NCBI GenBank assembly: GCA_002384685.1
Contig: DGAZ01000013.1
Coordinates: 1-7,131, forward strand
DNA length: 7,131 bases
Source of the DNA: Methylophilales bacterium UBA4017
Lineage (GTDB): Bacteria > Pseudomonadota > Gammaproteobacteria > Burkholderiales > Methylophilaceae
Direction of reading: 5' to 3'
Program-made: the position numbers and the translations under genes
Shown: positions 1 through 5,424 of the stretch, in pieces
How the letters are laid out: each line of letters opens with the position of its first letter
Position numbering within the stretch: the first letter of the stretch is position 1
The notes under the pieces: model-generated
Told to the model about the DNA's origin: nothing
The model's input: only the letters and a program-made list of their open reading frames with translations
The model's database searches: none

Positions 1-1058
1 GGGTCATAGGGGTAGGGTGAAAGCTCAGGGTTTATCCATCGCGTCCCAGGTTTGTAAGGGCTAGCAACTGGCTCTCCAAGGCCTAATAGGACCCCCTTTA
101 TGACCTCATCTTTATCGATTGCATAATTAATAGCTCGCCTTACGTTGATGTCATTAAAAGGCTCTTTTTTAAGGTTAAATCCGAGGTATGTGTATCCGTT
201 ACCCAGCTCTTTATATAAATTTATCTTGCGCCCTAAATCTTTACGAGCAGGAAAAACTCGCTGGTGCTGGATAGGATTAATATTCATTAAATCTATATTG
301 TCGGCAGTTAACTCAAGAAATTGAGACGATGTGTCGGGTATGATTCTTGATGTCAGGTAGCTAATGTTTGGCTGTCCTTGTGAGCTTTTGCTGTTGGCTT
401 TCAGAGTTACTTGTTGACCGCTTATCCATTGATCCAGCTGGTAATAGCTTGAGCCGGTAGGGTTACGAGAAAAAAACGTATTATTTATATCCTCATTCTC
501 TAAGATATGTTTTGGGAGAACGTGAAGGGAAGCCCATGTGTCAATTGCAGGCGCATAGGTCTCGGTATAGGTTACAACAAAAGTCTTGGGGTTGGGTGCT
601 GAGGCCTTTGTAACTAATAGGTAGTCGGATGCGTAAGGCGTCCTTGTTTTTGGGTTTGTAACTAACTTCCATGTAAACAAGACATCTTCACTTGTTAATG
701 GTTTTCCATCGGCCCAAAAGAGATTGTCCTTTAAGGTAAATGTAATAGTTTTTTGGTCGTTTGATATAACCCATTTCGCAGCAAGCTCAGGAGCATGATT
801 TAATTTTTCATCATACTTAATTAAGGAATTAAAAATATTTCCAGCTATAGCTGAGGAGGCTGAATCACCGGCTATCATTGCAATAAGATTACTGGGTTCT
901 CCCACCATAGCATTTACTAGATTTCCTCCACTTTGTAATTCATAATAATCTTTATAATCAATTACTTCTGGATCATTATTCGAGCAACTTGTTATTAATA
1001 ATATTAAGGAAAATAACAGCATAGCTCTTGTGATTGACTGGGATAAATGGTGCGTCAT
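1..1058 (-). CDS. ABC transporter solute-binding lipoprotein, family 5 (oligopeptide type), partial at 3' end
   Basis: The reading frame is open from the ATG at 1058 to the left edge, about 352 codons; the C-terminal third lies outside the window. The product starts with a lipoprotein signal: a hydrophobic stretch at residues 12-23 followed by lipobox I-T-S-C with the lipidated Cys at 25 and Ser at +2, which favours outer-membrane sorting. The mature part shows features of the SBP family 5 (DppA/OppA/NppA-like) fold: the N-terminal pattern GEPSNL, then PELAAKW, the segment FTLKDNLFWADGKPLTSEDV typical of the family, and later NVRRAINYAIDK. It would capture peptides or similar solutes for an ABC permease whose genes are presumably further left. 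The start is one base after the mltD stop and has no obvious Shine-Dalgarno, so translation is probably coupled to mltD. From memory, P. aeruginosa mltD also neighbours binding proteins of the npp peptide permease. Ligand specificity cannot be read from the sequence. Confidence 0.9.
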   Translation of the reverse strand, partial: MTHHLSQSITRAMLLFSLILLITSCSNNDPEVIDYKDYYELQSGGNLVNAMVGEPSNLIAMIAGDSASSAIAGNIFNSLIKYDEKLNHAPELAAKWVISNDQKTITFTLKDNLFWADGKPLTSEDVLFTWKLVTNPKTRTPYASDYLLVTKASAPNPKTFVVTYTETYAPAIDTWASLHVLPKHILENEDINNTFFSRNPTGSSYYQLDQWISGQQVTLKANSKSSQGQPNISYLTSRIIPDTSSQFLELTADNIDLMNINPIQHQRVFPARKDLGRKINLYKELGNGYTYLGFNLKKEPFNDINVRRAINYAIDKDEVIKGVLLGLGEPVASPYKPGTRWINPELSPYPYD

Positions 1059-1059
1059 A

Positions 1060-2406
1060 TTATTTTGGAATATCGAGTATATCCCCTATGATTATTTTGG
1101 AAGACGGTAGTTCATTAAATTCCATGATCGCTCTTACGCTTACTTTGTATCGAGAGGAGATGTGACTTAGCGTTTCGCCTGATTTTACTCGATGGGTAAT
1201 GATTGTATGATAGTCAATTATGCCACCGTTGCTCGGGAAACTTGTACCTATAGCATTCGTGTTTGGAATTAATAAAATATTTCTCTTACCAAATCTTTTT
1301 TGGCTTCTAAGCTGATTAACTTTAGCCAGAACTCTCCAATCAATATTGAATTTTTTAGCCACATGTTTTAATGTCTCACCTTTCTTCGGCTTATAGACTT
1401 TCCAGCTACTAATGGGTTGATCATGAGCAAAAAGATTTTTGTTAAATGTGGTTACGGAGTTCACAGGAAGAAGAATGGAGTGAGCTCCTTCAACAGATTT
1501 CATTATTGGTCTTTTGTGCTCAGCATTTAATAAATCAAACTCCTCTAAAGATATTTCAGCTAGCCGAGCTGCCAGTTCAGTATCAATCTCATCGGGAACC
1601 TCTACAGACTCAAAGTAGGGCTTATAAGGAATATCTTTCAGTGTTATCCCGTACTTTGCAGGGTTTTGCATTATATTTCTAATTGCTAGTAGTTTAGGGA
1701 CATAGTTTCTAGTCTCCATAGGAAGGTTTAGGCTATAAAAATCTGTACCCTTCTTATTTCTTTTATTTTTTTTTTGGGTTCGTCCTACCCGACCTTCACC
1801 TGCGTTATATGCGGCTAAAGCTAGTTCCCAGGTACCGAACTCCTCATAAAGTCTTTCAAGATAATCTAGAGCAGAGTCAGTAGACTCAACAACATTTTGT
1901 CTTTCGTCTCTCCACCAATCCTGCTGTAAACCATACAATCTTCCAGTTGATGGAATGAATTGCCACATACCTACCGCTTTTGCTTTTGATTTGGCTAAGG
2001 GATTGTAGGCACTTTCTATCATTGGTAGAAGCGCAATTTCCATCGGCATATTTCTTTTCTCAACTTCTTGGTATACAAAATAAAGATATTTGTTTGCTCG
2101 GACCATCATGCGCTCAATGTAATCGGGTCTTTTTTTATACCATTCCTCGTATTTTTTAATTCTTTCCAAACCTTTTTTACTTGGCTTGGTATGCATTTGG
2201 TAACCAGCGTTAATTTTTGGCCAGAGACTTTCTGCTGGTTCGGAAGCAATGAGCTCTTCACTGATTGATGTGCTTTCAGATACATTATCCTCAATGACGA
2301 CTATGGTGTCACCAGTGACGTTGGTAATGGCATAAACATTTGTGGGGATAAATGCATTAATTAAAATGAAGGCAATAAAGCGCCCTAGTATTTGTTTAAA
2401 ATGCAT
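1060..2406 (-). CDS. mltD: Membrane-bound lytic murein transglycosylase D with two LysM domains
   Basis: MltD cleaves the MurNAc-GlcNAc bond of peptidoglycan with formation of 1,6-anhydroMurNAc, acting in the periplasm. The 448-residue product has a Sec signal peptide (residues 1-26, likely cut after V-Y-A). The SLT family 1 catalytic domain spans about residues 115-240: catalytic Glu131 lies in PMIESAYNP, followed by GMWQFIPSTGR (146-156) and LALAAYNAGEGRV (195-207). Two C-terminal LysM peptidoglycan-binding modules follow at about 336-381 and 404-447. Length and architecture match the E. coli type, but the signal lacks a lipobox Cys, so this copy looks like a soluble periplasmic or loosely attached form rather than a lipoprotein. 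The start codon lies inside the end of gloB (11-bp overlap), with only a weak AGG upstream. An A10 tract on the coding strand (positions 1766-1775) encodes part of a Lys-rich loop near residues 212-219. Confidence 0.96.
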   Translation of the reverse strand: MHFKQILGRFIAFILINAFIPTNVYAITNVTGDTIVVIEDNVSESTSISEELIASEPAESLWPKINAGYQMHTKPSKKGLERIKKYEEWYKKRPDYIERMMVRANKYLYFVYQEVEKRNMPMEIALLPMIESAYNPLAKSKAKAVGMWQFIPSTGRLYGLQQDWWRDERQNVVESTDSALDYLERLYEEFGTWELALAAYNAGEGRVGRTQKKNKRNKKGTDFYSLNLPMETRNYVPKLLAIRNIMQNPAKYGITLKDIPYKPYFESVEVPDEIDTELAARLAEISLEEFDLLNAEHKRPIMKSVEGAHSILLPVNSVTTFNKNLFAHDQPISSWKVYKPKKGETLKHVAKKFNIDWRVLAKVNQLRSQKRFGKRNILLIPNTNAIGTSFPSNGGIIDYHTIITHRVKSGETLSHISSRYKVSVRAIMEFNELPSSKIIIGDILDIPK

Positions 2407-3124
2407 CTTTTTTAAGCCTAATCTCTTTAAATTTTTCGGAATTTTCTGCTAACAGAAAAGGATTTGTTGCCAACTCAGTTGCTATTGTAGATGGAAGCGT
2501 ATTAGATTTTAGCTTATCTTCATTAAATCTTCGAGTTAATAGAGGATTATTTTTATCTAAGCTCATAGCAAATCTAATATTTTCTAACGTATATTCATGC
2601 GCGCAGTAAACTTTTGTTTTCAGATCTAATTTTTTGAGTTTTTGTAATGATTCGTACATCTGCTCCGCTGTACCTTCAAATAGTCGGCCGCATCCACATG
2701 CGAATAAAGTATCCCCACAAAATAAGCTTTCTTCATTGTAATAAACTATATGATCGTCTGTGTGCCCAGGAGTTTCTAAAACATCGAATTTAATCCCTAT
2801 GTCTGGAATACTTAAGGTGTCACCTTCAGATAGTGCAATGTATTCAAAATCAAAAGAAGAGGTTTTTGGCCCATAAATTATCACCTCAGGATATGCTGCT
2901 TTAATTGTTTCTACTCCACCGATATGGTCAGAATGTTTGTGTGTTATCAGTATCGCTTTAGGGTATAGCGCATTGCTTTTAAGGTAGTCAATTACAGGCT
3001 TGGCGTCACCTGGGTCAACAATAGCAACTTTCCCACTATTATTTATAAGCCAAATATAGTTATCCATAAATGCCTTAATTGGGATGATCGAGGTGTTAGA
3101 ATGTGATGGATTATGTGCGCGCAT
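2396..3124 (-). CDS. gloB: Hydroxyacylglutathione hydrolase (glyoxalase II)
   Basis: GloB hydrolyses S-D-lactoylglutathione to D-lactate and glutathione, the second step of methylglyoxal detoxification in the cytoplasm. The 242-residue protein is a metallo-beta-lactamase fold enzyme with the binuclear metal motif THKHSDHIGG (residues 61-70, ligands H62, H64, D66, H67), H121 in ETPGHTDDH, D138 in CGDTLF and H176 in CAHEYT. Y178 and the C-terminal RLKKDAF segment (R236, K239) correspond to glutathione-binding positions of the family, which distinguishes it from generic hydrolases. The ATG at 3124 gives about 10 residues more than the usual start just before the DNYIW motif (residues 21-25). There is no in-frame ATG closer to that motif except Met20, which would cut into it, so 3124 is chosen, though no Shine-Dalgarno is visible. 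It is the first gene of the leftward gloB-mltD-binding protein operon and is divergent from the methyltransferase gene. Confidence 0.96.
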   Translation of the reverse strand: MRAHNPSHSNTSIIPIKAFMDNYIWLINNSGKVAIVDPGDAKPVIDYLKSNALYPKAILITHKHSDHIGGVETIKAAYPEVIIYGPKTSSFDFEYIALSEGDTLSIPDIGIKFDVLETPGHTDDHIVYYNEESLFCGDTLFACGCGRLFEGTAEQMYESLQKLKKLDLKTKVYCAHEYTLENIRFAMSLDKNNPLLTRRFNEDKLKSNTLPSTIATELATNPFLLAENSEKFKEIRLKKDAF

Positions 3125-3168
3125 ACAGATACTAAGTTTACTATGATTTCAAATATATATAATAACTT
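3125..3168. promoter_or_regulatory. Divergent promoter region between gloB and the methyltransferase gene
   Basis: This 44-bp spacer is very AT-rich and is the only space available for promoters of both divergent operons. On the plus strand a perfect -10 hexamer TATAAT sits at 3158-3163, with a weak -35 TTTACT at 3137-3142 (15-bp spacing, suboptimal). On the minus strand TATTAT (3164-3159, five of six matches) could serve gloB, giving a leader of about 28 bases, with no good -35. The two -10 boxes overlap, so the promoters would probably compete for polymerase. No clear operator palindrome or Shine-Dalgarno is visible. Confidence 0.6.
3158..3163 (+). promoter_or_regulatory. Perfect -10 hexamer for the rightward operon
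   Basis: The hexamer TATAAT matches the sigma-70 -10 consensus exactly. Transcription usually starts about 6-8 bases after its last T, which puts the start at roughly 3169-3171, on the ATG of the methyltransferase gene. That implies a leaderless or nearly leaderless mRNA and agrees with the lack of any Shine-Dalgarno sequence before this ATG. The start site is inferred from spacing only. Confidence 0.5.
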
Positions 3169-3849
3169 ATGACATGGTTTGATACTGAAAATGGTCAAAG
3201 GTTACTTGACGCTGAAGAAGCTATTCTTTGTGATTTTTTGGAAGATAAGTTTGGCTATTTTTCGCTCCAAACAAACTATATAGGAAGAAATCTTCTTAAA
3301 AACACACGCATGGTCCATCATCTCCTAATTGATGGCCCAGAAAGAAATGTTACATGTAATTTTAACCAACTCCCTTTTGATAGTGACTCAATTGATTTAA
3401 TTATTAGTCCGCACCAGTTAGAGTGTAATGGTGACATCAATTCCCTTTTTTCTGAGCTATTTAGGGTTGCTATTCCTGGGGGTAGGGTAGCTATTTTTTC
3501 TTTCAATCCATATAGCTTCGCAGGCCTAAGAAGCATCGCCTGCTTTGATAACTACACACCATGGAATTCAAAGTTTATCTCGCTTAGTTTTGCTCAAAAA
3601 AAATTAAAAGATGCAGGATTTACAATTGAAGAGGGGCGGATGATAGATTATCAGCCATTGTTTTCAGGACAATCTTTCAGTAATAGAATTTTTGAAGATA
3701 TTGGGGCTAGATGGCTTCCATTATTTGCTAATGTTTACTTTATTGTTGCGAGAAAAGATGTTGTGGGAGTTACCCCATTAAGGCCCAAATGGAATAAAAT
3801 AGCAACAGGAAGAGCCCTAACAAACAAATTAAAGACTATTGATGATTAA
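3169..3849 (+). CDS. YafS-like class I SAM-dependent methyltransferase (substrate unknown)
   Basis: The 226-residue protein resembles E. coli YafS, a methyltransferase-domain protein encoded beside gloB and rnhA. Shared features are the LPF box (68-70) followed by a motif II-like strand DSIDLIIS (73-80), the segment RVAIPGGRVAIFSFNP (99-114) leading to SFAGLR (116-121), and a C-terminal strand FIVARK (191-196). The glycine-rich SAM-binding motif I (normally E/D-x-G-x-G) is not recognisable: the equivalent region near residues 33-42 reads LQTNYIGRNL. The fold assignment is therefore good, but activity is not assured and no substrate is known. The gene is first in the rightward operon and is divergent from gloB. 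It overlaps the ATG of rnhA by 8 bp, so rnhA translation is probably coupled to it. No Shine-Dalgarno precedes the ATG, and the predicted transcript may start at this codon. The symbol is left blank because identity with yafS rests on family resemblance and context. Confidence 0.85.
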   Translation: MTWFDTENGQRLLDAEEAILCDFLEDKFGYFSLQTNYIGRNLLKNTRMVHHLLIDGPERNVTCNFNQLPFDSDSIDLIISPHQLECNGDINSLFSELFRVAIPGGRVAIFSFNPYSFAGLRSIACFDNYTPWNSKFISLSFAQKKLKDAGFTIEEGRMIDYQPLFSGQSFSNRIFEDIGARWLPLFANVYFIVARKDVVGVTPLRPKWNKIATGRALTNKLKTIDD

Positions 3850-4270
3850 AATTTATACAGATGGAGCTTGTAAGGGTAATCCTGGTGACGGTGGATGGGG
3901 TGCTCTTATTACAGATGGCTTAGAAAATAAAGAAATTTATGGTGGCGAAAAAAATACTACGAATAACCGTATGGAGTTGATGGCAGTAATAATGGCTCTT
4001 GAATCAATTGAAAAAGAACAAAAAATAACCATTTTTACTGACTCGACCTATGTTCAAAAGGGTATAAGTGAATGGATTGTAAACTGGAAGAGAAATGGAT
4101 GGAAATCCAGTAATAAGCAGCCTGTAAAAAATCAGGACCTTTGGATGAGGCTGGATGGATCGAATTCATCGCTAATTACGTGGGAGTGGGTTAAAGGACA
4201 CTCTGGTCACATTGAGAATGATAGGGCTGATTATCTTGCTAACCTTGGCGTTCATTCAGCAAGCCAGTAG
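3842..4270 (+). CDS. rnhA: Ribonuclease HI
   Basis: RNase HI cleaves the RNA strand of RNA:DNA hybrids, removing R-loops and helping to clear primers. Counting from the ATG at 3842 (142 residues), the four carboxylates of the Mg-dependent active site are present: D7 (IYTDGA), E45 (NNRMELM), D67 (FTDST) and D130 (ENDRADYLA), together with the active-site histidine H120 in KGHSGH. The basic handle segment, about residues 79-105 with WKRNGWK and NQDLWMRLD, is also intact, as in E. coli RNase HI. A TTG immediately upstream (3839) is in frame, but the ATG is the more likely start and fits family length. The gene overlaps the methyltransferase gene by 8 bp, and its TAG is followed within two bases by the ATG of dnaQ, so all three are probably one mRNA. 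In E. coli rnhA and dnaQ are divergent; here they point the same way. Confidence 0.96.
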   Translation: MIKIYTDGACKGNPGDGGWGALITDGLENKEIYGGEKNTTNNRMELMAVIMALESIEKEQKITIFTDSTYVQKGISEWIVNWKRNGWKSSNKQPVKNQDLWMRLDGSNSSLITWEWVKGHSGHIENDRADYLANLGVHSASQ

Positions 4271-4272
4271 TG

Positions 4273-4941
4273 ATGAGACAAATTTTTTTAGACACTGAAA
4301 CAACAGGCTTAGACCCCAATCAAGGACATCGCATTATTGAGGTTGCCGCTATCGAGTTTATTAACAGGCAAACCACAAATAATCGTTTTCATTTTTACGT
4401 TAACCCCCAAAGAGAGATAGATGCGGCAGCACAAGAAGTTCATGGAATAACCTTGGATTTCTTGAGCGATAAACCTTTTTTTAAGGACATTGCCACAGAC
4501 TTTATTAGCTTTATTAAAGATTCGGAACTTGTTATCCATAACGCCCCTTTTGACGTAGGTTTTTTAAATATGGAGTTCGGCAAGATTGGTCTAGATAAGC
4601 TTGATAGCTATTGCGATGGAATAATTGATTCACTTAAGTTTGCCAAAGAATTAAGACCAGGCCAAAGAAATAGCCTTGATGCACTTTGTAGAGCTTTTAG
4701 CGTAGATAACTCAACTCGAAGTTTACATGGAGCACTATTAGATGCTCAGCTATTGGGGGAAGTGTATATTCAGATGACAAGAGGCCAGGAAGCTTTTACG
4801 ATTAATTTTGAAGAAGACACATCCAAAACAACATTTAATTCTGTTGACCATACCGATTTAATGGTTATCCAACCTTTACAAGAGGAAGTAGAGGCCCACA
4901 ATACTTACCTAAAAAGCATTAACAGAAAAGATGTATGGTGA
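4273..4941 (+). CDS. dnaQ: DNA polymerase III epsilon subunit (3'-5' proofreading exonuclease)
   Basis: Epsilon removes misinserted nucleotides during replication as part of the Pol III core. Counting from the ATG at 4273 (222 residues), the DEDDh exonuclease motifs are complete: Exo I FLDTETTG with D7 and E9, Exo II HNAPFDVGF with D94, and Exo III SLHGALLDAQ with H152 and D157. The segment NSLDALCRAFSVDNSTR (134-149) is characteristic of bacterial DnaQ. After the exonuclease domain, GQEAFTINF (171-179) lies where E. coli epsilon has its clamp-binding motif, in divergent form. The C-terminal tail that contacts the polymerase subunit ends in EEVEAHNTYLKSINRK, similar to the E. coli tail; the protein is about 20 residues shorter than E. 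coli epsilon. An in-frame GTG at 4270, overlapping the rnhA stop by one base, is an alternative start. No strong Shine-Dalgarno is seen, so coupling to rnhA is likely. Confidence 0.95.
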   Translation: MRQIFLDTETTGLDPNQGHRIIEVAAIEFINRQTTNNRFHFYVNPQREIDAAAQEVHGITLDFLSDKPFFKDIATDFISFIKDSELVIHNAPFDVGFLNMEFGKIGLDKLDSYCDGIIDSLKFAKELRPGQRNSLDALCRAFSVDNSTRSLHGALLDAQLLGEVYIQMTRGQEAFTINFEEDTSKTTFNSVDHTDLMVIQPLQEEVEAHNTYLKSINRKDVW

Positions 4942-4966
4942 TTTCCCATCAAAACACTTAATAAAA

Positions 4967-4971
4967 AAGGA
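4967..4971 (+). promoter_or_regulatory. Shine-Dalgarno AAGGA selecting the 4982 start
   Basis: AAGGA lies 10 bases before the in-frame ATG at 4982. It is one of only two good ribosome-binding sites in the rightward operon. It favours 4982 over the upstream in-frame ATG at 4931, which lies inside dnaQ and has no such site. Confidence 0.55.
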
Positions 4972-4981
4972 CCTTCGCTAT

Positions 4982-5149
4982 ATGGAAACTAGATTTTTTA
5001 TCGACTACCCCCAAGAAAAGATTGAGCCTAATACTAATAATTATCAATGCAAGTTTTGTAAAAAATCATCATTAGAAATCAATGGTTTATTAAAAAATCA
5101 TGATGTAAGTTGTGAGTATAGAATTAGCAAAGAAGCACAAAAATTATAG
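4982..5149 (+). CDS. Small putative CCHC zinc-finger protein, function unknown
   Basis: I do not recognise a named family. The 55-residue product (from the ATG at 4982) has one conspicuous motif: C23-x2-C26-x13-H40-x3-C44, with an aromatic residue (Y21) two before the first Cys and leucines at 31 and 37. This is close to the classical C2H2 finger layout, with Cys as the last ligand and one extra residue in the middle, so a single zinc-binding finger is likely. The first 20 residues (METRFFIDYPQ...) and the basic tail are unlike anything I can place. There is no signal peptide or membrane segment, so it should be cytoplasmic. An in-frame ATG at 4931 would add 17 residues and overlap dnaQ by 11 bp, but the AAGGA before 4982 supports the shorter form. 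It sits between dnaQ and the next small gene, whose Shine-Dalgarno overlaps its stop codon. Nucleic-acid binding is a possibility inferred only from the motif and the neighbours. Confidence 0.7.
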   Translation: METRFFIDYPQEKIEPNTNNYQCKFCKKSSLEINGLLKNHDVSCEYRISKEAQKL

Positions 5150-5152
5150 GAG
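5148..5152 (+). promoter_or_regulatory. Shine-Dalgarno AGGAG for the GTG-start gene at 5158
   Basis: AGGAG begins within the TAG stop of the preceding small gene and lies 5 bases before the GTG at 5158. The strong site supports GTG as the real start, and the overlap with the upstream stop suggests translational coupling. Confidence 0.7.
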
Positions 5153-5157
5153 TTATT

Positions 5158-5424
5158 GTGAGTAAAACGTATCAGGACCTTATATTGGCAGTGCATAAGG
5201 CGCTAAATGGTGACTGGGATGGCAGCCATAAGATAGTCCAAGACATGGATCTAGACTTAGCTAGATGGACGCATGCTGTTTTACATAAGATTGAGGGGGA
5301 CGAGCCTAATAGTAGGTACTGGTACTCTCGAAGTCGCTTGTGTGAGTATGAGGATTACGAAAATACGAAAGATGAATTATCTCGTATTACGAAGCATATT
5401 AACGACTTATCCCTTCCAAAATAG
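5158..5424 (+). CDS. Conserved hypothetical protein with HxxLHxxEGD and RYWYxR motifs
   Basis: The 88-residue product has the pattern of a small protein family common in Proteobacteria but without an assigned function, as far as I recall. The features I recognise are W20-D-x-x-H24-x-x-V-Q28, H39-A-V-L-H43-K-I-E46-G-D48 and N51-x-R53-Y-W-Y56-x-R58; the combination of a helix ending in HxxEGD and an (A/S)RYWYxR segment is the family hallmark. The conserved His, Glu and Asp could be metal ligands or structural caps, but nothing here proves a catalytic role. The short helical repeats look somewhat like a tetratricopeptide-type helix pair. There is no signal peptide or membrane segment. Translation starts at GTG behind a strong AGGAG, 8 bp after the zinc-finger gene, making it the last gene of the rightward operon. 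Its final 18 bp overlap the end of prpD on the opposite strand. Confidence 0.85.
   Translation: MSKTYQDLILAVHKALNGDWDGSHKIVQDMDLDLARWTHAVLHKIEGDEPNSRYWYSRSRLCEYEDYENTKDELSRITKHINDLSLPK

Noticed and set aside
1446..1682. Open frame of 78 codons on the plus strand inside mltD
   Set aside because: It lies antisense to the catalytic/linker region of a clearly real gene, has no family resemblance and no convincing ribosome-binding site.
2068..2294. Open frames on both strands in the N-terminal part of mltD
   Set aside because: They are out-of-frame shadows of the mltD coding sequence; the hydrophobic look of the plus-strand one comes from the complement of Lys-rich codons.
2396..2420. Run of A at the gloB-mltD join as a programmed frameshift site making a fusion
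   Set aside because: The heptamer does not fit X-XXY-YYZ in the gloB frame, and a fusion would put the mltD signal peptide inside a cytoplasmic enzyme; simple stop/start overlap explains it.
3318..3536. Minus-strand open frame inside the methyltransferase gene
   Set aside because: It is antisense to the conserved methyltransferase core, with no motif or start signal.
3839..3841. TTG as the start codon of rnhA, and likewise GTG at 4270 for dnaQ
   Set aside because: Each is followed directly by an in-frame ATG and adds one residue; ATG is the more likely start, and no Shine-Dalgarno favours the rarer codon.
4309..4539. Minus-strand open frame inside dnaQ
   Set aside because: It is antisense to the exonuclease motifs and shows no recognisable protein features.
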